Part shown: one piece after another, positions 5,992 to 9,017 of the stretch
How positions within the stretch are numbered: position 1 is the first letter of the stretch
Layout of the letters: the number at the start of each line of letters is the position of its first letter
Assembly (NCBI GenBank): GCA_945946715.1
Contig: CAMEWU010000094.1
Coordinates: forward strand, 1 to 9,017
Origin: an uncultured Clostridium sp.
GTDB lineage: Bacteria > Bacillota > Clostridia > Lachnospirales > Lachnospiraceae
Length of the DNA: 9,017 nt
Reading direction: 5' to 3'
The notes under the pieces: model-generated
The model's input: the letters and a program-made list of their open reading frames with translations, nothing else
What the model was told of the DNA's origin: nothing
Database searches by the model: none
Program-made: the position numbers and the translations under genes

Positions 5992-7224
5992 TTAATATAA
6001 TGGATACCGATCAGTAATATCCTTTACCAAAGCGATTGCTTTATCATTATCTTTATCAATAACAGCTGCCTTTATGGCATCTGCAATAATGATCATGTCA
6101 GACTCTACTACACCTCTGGACGTAATTGCCGGTGTACCCAGACGAATACCGGAGGTAACAAATGGTGACTTTGGATCATTCGGAACCGTGTTCTTATTAC
6201 AGGTAATATTAACAGAATCTAATAATTTCTCAACTTCTTTTCCTGTCAATCCCAGATTCTGAAGATCAACCAGCATTAAATGGTTATCGGTTCCATCCGA
6301 AACAATCTTAAAACCACGCTCCTGTAATGCTTTGCATAATGCTGCTGCATTTTTCACAATTTGTTTCTGATAGGTCTTATATTCATCGGTCAGGCATTCC
6401 TTAAAGCAGACTGCTTTTGCAGCAATTACATGCATAAGAGGACCACCCTGAATACCCGGGAATACAGCCTTATTGAAATTCAACTTTTCATTTACCTCAT
6501 TGCTGGATAAAATCATACCTCCACGTGGTCCACGTAAGGTCTTATGTGTCGTAGTGGTAGTTACATGTGCATATGGAATTGGACTCATATGAAGTCCTGC
6601 TGCAACCAAACCTGCAATATGTGCCATATCTACCATCAGATATGCTCCTACTTCATCTGCAATCTCACGGAACTTCTTGAAATCAATGGCTCTGGCATAT
6701 GCACTGGCACCAGCCACAATTAGCTTTGGCTTACATTCTTTTGCAATCCTCAATACTTCATCATAATCAATAAAGCCATCATCGTTAACACCATATGGAA
6801 CAACATTAAAATATTTACCAGATAAATTTACCGGACTTCCATGGGTTAAATGTCCACCATGTGCCAGATTCATTCCCATAAAGGTATCTCCCGGATTCAT
6901 AATTGCAAAAAATGCTGCCATATTTGCCTGTGCACCGGAATGTGGCTGTACATTTACATATTCACATCCAAAAATCTGTTTAGCACGCTCAATTGCCAGA
7001 TTTTCAACAACATCTACATATTCACAACCGCCATAATACCGTTTTGCAGGATATCCTTCCGCATATTTATTGGTTAACGGACTTCCCATTGCTGCCATAA
7101 CTGCCTTGCTGACAAAGTTCTCAGAAGCAATCAATTCGATATGACTATTCTGTCTTCCTATTTCGTCCTGAATTGCACCTGCAATTTCGGGATCAACCTT
7201 TGTAATCTCATCAAAACTATACAT
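5992..7224 (-). CDS. glyA: Serine hydroxymethyltransferase
   Basis: This 410-residue cytoplasmic PLP enzyme interconverts serine plus tetrahydrofolate with glycine plus 5,10-methylene-tetrahydrofolate, the main source of one-carbon units for purine, thymidylate and methionine synthesis. Visible signatures are IELIASENFVS (28-38), the NKYAEGYPAKRYYGG loop (52-66), the SGAQAN segment (96-101), D199 and H202 in MVDMAHIAGLVAAG near the cofactor ring, and the Schiff-base lysine K228 in TTTTTHKTLRGPRGG. Length is typical and no key residue is missing. The ATG at 7224-7222 has AGGAGG (7233-7238) 8 nt upstream. It is transcribed from its own promoter and is probably monocistronic, with a strong hairpin after the stop. 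No glycine or other riboswitch is visible in its short leader. Confidence 0.98.
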   Translation of the reverse strand: MYSFDEITKVDPEIAGAIQDEIGRQNSHIELIASENFVSKAVMAAMGSPLTNKYAEGYPAKRYYGGCEYVDVVENLAIERAKQIFGCEYVNVQPHSGAQANMAAFFAIMNPGDTFMGMNLAHGGHLTHGSPVNLSGKYFNVVPYGVNDDGFIDYDEVLRIAKECKPKLIVAGASAYARAIDFKKFREIADEVGAYLMVDMAHIAGLVAAGLHMSPIPYAHVTTTTTHKTLRGPRGGMILSSNEVNEKLNFNKAVFPGIQGGPLMHVIAAKAVCFKECLTDEYKTYQKQIVKNAAALCKALQERGFKIVSDGTDNHLMLVDLQNLGLTGKEVEKLLDSVNITCNKNTVPNDPKSPFVTSGIRLGTPAITSRGVVESDMIIIADAIKAAVIDKDNDKAIALVKDITDRYPLY

Positions 7225-7282
7225 TTATTACTCCTCCTATGCTTATGCTATGCGTCTCATTCCGCAACACTATTTAGAGTAT

Positions 7283-7311
7283 ATCATACCCTGTTTTTGT
7301 CAGATGCGCAA
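7283..7311 (-). promoter_or_regulatory. Sigma-A-like promoter of glyA
   Basis: On the minus strand TTGCGC (7306-7311) and TATGAT (7283-7288) are 17 nt apart, giving a start near 7276 and a leader of about 50 nt. A second -10-like TATACT overlaps but lacks a -35 at good spacing. Confidence 0.55.
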
Positions 7312-7319
7312 GAAAAATC
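7308..7319 (-). repeat. 12-base promoter element, copy 2 (glyA)
   Basis: GATTTTTCTTGC on the minus strand is identical to the copy at 4388-4399 and ends inside the -35 hexamer in both promoters. The flanks beyond the 12 bases differ, so it is not part of a longer duplication. Confidence 0.5.
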
Positions 7320-7367
7320 AATCTGCAACCAGTATCTTTTCTTCTAATAGCATCTTTGTCAATTTCC

Positions 7368-7396
7368 TTGCCTGATTTCCCAAAATACTATATACT
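7368..7396 (+). promoter_or_regulatory. Sigma-A-like promoter for the zinc-ribbon gene
   Basis: TTGCCT (7368-7373) and TATACT (7391-7396) are separated by exactly 17 nt. The start would be near 7403, about 37 nt before the ATG at 7440. It is divergent from the glyA promoter, with the two -35 hexamers 56 nt apart. The hexamers are the same as those of the hrb-rbr promoter. Confidence 0.6.
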
Positions 7397-7439
7397 ATTA
7401 ATTAGCAAAATTATAAATCTATTTCTACAGGAGGAAAAT

Positions 7440-7562
7440 ATGGAAATACGTTGCAATGCATGTGGCTCCATTCTAGAGCCAGGTACAACTGTCTGCCCAA
7501 GTTGCGGAACACCTGTGACAGTTGCAACACAACTGTTAATATCACATTTTGTATTGTTTTGA
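7440..7562 (+). CDS. Short zinc-ribbon protein, probably truncated
   Basis: This 40-residue product begins MEIRCNACGSILEPGTTVCP and has two CxxCG knuckles (CNACG at residues 5-9, CPSCG at 19-23), the zinc-ribbon layout common at the N-terminus of larger Firmicute proteins that continue into linkers or membrane segments. Here the frame runs only 17 residues past the second knuckle, into a hydrophobic tail, and stops at TGA 7560-7562. AGGAGG (7429-7434) lies 5 nt before the ATG, and a good promoter lies upstream, so it is probably expressed. An earlier in-frame ATG at 7356 lacks a ribosome binding site and precedes the promoter. I read it as the 5' remnant of a longer gene whose 3' part was lost, but a genuine microprotein is possible. 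Its role is unknown. Confidence 0.6.
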   Translation: MEIRCNACGSILEPGTTVCPSCGTPVTVATQLLISHFVLF

Positions 7563-7693
7563 ATATTTCTAGTAATGTTTTATTTTATAAAATGGTACTT
7601 TTTGTGATTATTCTACCTATTTCAAAAGTTTTTCAAGTCCAAAATAAGCCCATGGGCATTTAACCTCCAATTCAAATGAAAGGGCTGATAACA
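7563..7693 (+). other. Non-coding A/T-rich stretch with two perfect palindromes
   Basis: No convincing gene lies between the zinc-ribbon stop and the next start. Two perfect palindromes are present: ATTTTATAAAAT (7582-7593) and GCCCATGGGC (7648-7657). No clear -35/-10 pair with good spacing was seen, so the downstream gene may be read from the promoter at 7368-7396. One of the palindromes could be an operator, but there is no direct support. Confidence 0.4.
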
Positions 7694-7933
7694 ATGAAAT
7701 TGATACACGCAGAATATAACCCGATGCACAACAGCATCGACATTAACCACTATAATGGCTACATCCTTCGGATTGACTGTAATCAGGCTGAAACTGGGAT
7801 ACGGACTACTCCTAATTCCCAGAGGTGCCTAAATGCTCTGGCGATTGACAATCCGCTGGAATATGCAAGACTTGCGCTCGATGGCGAGATGCAGGCATGG
7901 GTGGATGCGGAGGATAGTTTGGAGGTATTTTAA
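7694..7933 (+). CDS. Small protein of unknown function (possibly DUF6061-like)
   Basis: This 79-residue protein starts MKLIHAEYNPMHNSIDIN. The ATG at 7694 is preferred because AAAGGG (7679-7684) is 9 nt upstream; an in-frame ATG at 7676 has no ribosome binding site. The N-terminal half looks like beta strands (KLIHAEY, SIDINHYNGYILRIDC), and the C-terminal half is helical and acidic (LEYARLALDGEMQAWVDAEDSLEVF). No signal peptide, membrane segment or metal motif is seen. The overall pattern, with a conserved-looking N-P-L-E-Y-A-x-L-x-L-x-G-x-x-Q segment, reminds me of the small DUF6061 proteins found in Clostridial accessory regions, but this is from memory and unsure. GC is about 46% by hand count, clearly above the surrounding A/T-rich DNA, which suggests transfer. 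It precedes a double hairpin and converges on the ABC ATPase gene. Confidence 0.65.
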   Translation: MKLIHAEYNPMHNSIDINHYNGYILRIDCNQAETGIRTTPNSQRCLNALAIDNPLEYARLALDGEMQAWVDAEDSLEVF

Positions 7934-7952
7934 CCCCTACTGCTATTAACAC

Positions 7953-7983
7953 GAAGAGGATAGCCTATGTTGCCATCCTCTTC
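7953..7983. terminator. Strong hairpin after the small + strand gene
   Basis: GAAGAGGATAGC (7953-7964) pairs with GCCATCCTCTTC (7972-7983): a 12-bp stem with one A-C mismatch and a 7-nt loop. It lies 20 nt past the stop at 7933. The following bases (TTAGTATT) are a modest U tract for the + strand. It probably terminates the small gene and may act both ways. Confidence 0.55.
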
Positions 7984-7984
7984 T

Positions 7985-8008
7985 TAGTATTCACAAAGTG
8001 AATCACTA
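7985..8008. terminator. Second hairpin, overlapping the ABC ATPase stop codon
   Basis: TAGT-ATTCAC (7985-7994) pairs with GTGAAT-ACTA (7998-8008) through 10 bp with one bulged C and a 3-nt loop. It ends exactly at the minus-strand stop codon (8006-8008). No U tract follows on either strand, so it could be a 3'-end stabiliser or part of a bidirectional terminator pair. Confidence 0.4.
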
Positions 8009-9017
8009 TTGTATATCACCTGTTGATTTATTTTTATCTTCCAAATCAATATCTACTTGAATTCCCAATAGCTTACTCTCGGGAGCATCATCATTTAATT
8101 CAAGAATTATGTTTTCAAGGACATACCGTTTATATTCATCAGCAGTCATTAATGACTGAAATGACAAAAGAGCATCTTCATTTATCGAGCAAATATATTG
8201 CATATTATTTTCTGCACATGTGTCATTTACAATTCTAAATAATGTTTCTCTTTGTCTAGGGTCCATATTCGCAAACAACCGACTATCATGTGCCAAGAAA
8301 CGCATCTTACTCTTTTTACAATTTAATAATAATAAGTCAAAGCAGAACATTCTTACTTCATTAACTCCATCTGATGAATCATCTTCAATACGAGCATCCA
8401 AATTAAAACGCAACATATTTTCTCCAGAGTTATTATTTATGACAAGGCCACTTCTTTTCTTCGGATAAAATTTTTTTGCGTAGTTCCAGTATTGATTACG
8501 AAGTTTTTTCAAATACTCTTCTTCTGCCTCAAGATATTCTTCAGTTTCTTTATCCTGCTCTATCAATTCTGCCTTAATACTTAATTCATTATCCTTATAT
8601 GCTTTCAATATTTTCTGATATTCTTGAATTCTATTCAATTCATTATTCAAAGCATTCAATTGCTTTGTCAACGCAACATACTCCTCTAAAGCTCCATGAG
8701 AATCCAAAAAGCTCAGTAATTCATCCATCCTTTTTCCCAACGTCTCAATGCTGTCATCTATATCCTTTAGTTCGTCACGTTGTTTATTCAATTCCTTGCG
8801 AAGCCTAGTATTTCTAGATATCAATAAATCATCATGAAACTTCAAAACCTCATCTAGATTTTTCTTAACCATTTCCGGAATTTCTACCTGAGCTGCTTCA
8901 TATACCTTTAAGAGTTTTTCCTCTTTTACTTCATTAGTCTCTTTTAAGGAATCTTCAATGTTCTTAATATAGTTACTAATCAAAATTCTTTTATTTTCTA
9001 ATGCCTTTTTCTCATAA
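8006..9017 (-). CDS. DUF2326/YydD-like SMC-type ABC ATPase, C-terminal part (ABC-3C system)
   Basis: The frame is open from the right edge to TAG at 8006-8008, giving the last 336 residues. A TTG at 8983 is not a start, because the frame continues upstream without a stop (YEKKALENKRI) and no ribosome binding site is present. Residues about 10-175 are a charged, heptad-rich coiled coil (LRKELNKQRDELKDID, QLNALNNELNRIQEYQ). The rest is the C-terminal ATPase lobe typical of DUF2326: SDGVNEVR (215-222), a following FCFDLLLL strand, and RFLAHDSRLF (239-248), with HDS in the Walker B position, then DPRQRETLF. These RecF/SMC-like proteins are the motor or sensor of ABC-three-component (ABC-3C) conflict systems, usually next to small middle-component and effector genes. 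Those partners would lie beyond 9017. The N-terminal P-loop is not in the window. Confidence 0.85.
   Translation of the reverse strand, partial: YEKKALENKRILISNYIKNIEDSLKETNEVKEEKLLKVYEAAQVEIPEMVKKNLDEVLKFHDDLLISRNTRLRKELNKQRDELKDIDDSIETLGKRMDELLSFLDSHGALEEYVALTKQLNALNNELNRIQEYQKILKAYKDNELSIKAELIEQDKETEEYLEAEEEYLKKLRNQYWNYAKKFYPKKRSGLVINNNSGENMLRFNLDARIEDDSSDGVNEVRMFCFDLLLLNCKKSKMRFLAHDSRLFANMDPRQRETLFRIVNDTCAENNMQYICSINEDALLSFQSLMTADEYKRYVLENIILELNDDAPESKLLGIQVDIDLEDKNKSTGDIQ

Noticed and set aside
7225..7276. Glycine or other riboswitch in the glyA leader
   Set aside because: The leader is only about 50 nt. The GCATA repeats next to the ribosome binding site do not form a riboswitch-like fold.
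7451..7663. A +1-frame continuation of the zinc-ribbon gene (programmed or mutational frameshift)
   Set aside because: The alternative frame gives low-complexity hydrophobic residues with no domain-like pattern, and no slippery sequence or restored family similarity was seen.
8981..8983. TTG start codon for the ABC ATPase
   Set aside because: The frame stays open to the window edge and the protein would lack its ATP-binding N-terminus, so the gene is simply cut by the window.

Overview
The window looks like chromosome from a low-GC anaerobic Firmicute, most likely a gut Lachnospiraceae-type Clostridium. The basis is AT-rich DNA, strong AGGAGG-type ribosome binding sites, close-packed operons, and an anaerobe's oxygen/NO defence set (high-molecular-weight rubredoxin, rubrerythrin, flavodiiron protein). 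The species cannot be fixed from sequence reading alone.

Left edge (1-450, + strand): the 3' end of an unrecognised gene that enters from outside the window. It converges on a minus-strand operon (4309 down to 455) with three tightly spaced genes. The first is a fusion of an Hrb-like flavin reductase-rubredoxin with a complete rubrerythrin. The second is an FprA-type flavodiiron protein. The third is a neurotransmitter:sodium-symporter-family amino-acid transporter. The gaps are 13 and 14 nt, and a sigma-A-like promoter lies ahead of the first gene. The redox logic is NAD(P)H to flavin to rubredoxin to the diiron sites of rubrerythrin (peroxide) and FprA (O2 or NO).

Centre (4431-7224, - strand): a MATE-family efflux transporter and glyA (serine hydroxymethyltransferase). 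Between them is a long hairpin that looks like the glyA terminator, and an extended -10 element for the MATE gene lies inside its loop. glyA has its own promoter. It shares a 12-base element with the hrb-rbr promoter at the same place relative to the -35.

Right part (7368-9017): the character changes from housekeeping to accessory. A + strand promoter drives a 40-residue zinc-ribbon protein that looks like a truncated gene. It is followed by a 79-residue protein of unknown function with higher GC (about 46% by hand count). Two back-to-back hairpins separate this from the C-terminal part of a minus-strand DUF2326/YydD-like, SMC-like ABC ATPase that runs off the right edge. Such ATPases belong to ABC-three-component (ABC-3C) conflict systems, so a defence island may begin here.

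The most notable item is the hrb-rbr fusion. At the junction it keeps a perfect Shine-Dalgarno sequence and ATG for a stand-alone rubrerythrin, which suggests one frame making two proteins. No tRNA, rRNA, CRISPR array, insertion sequence or riboswitch was recognised.
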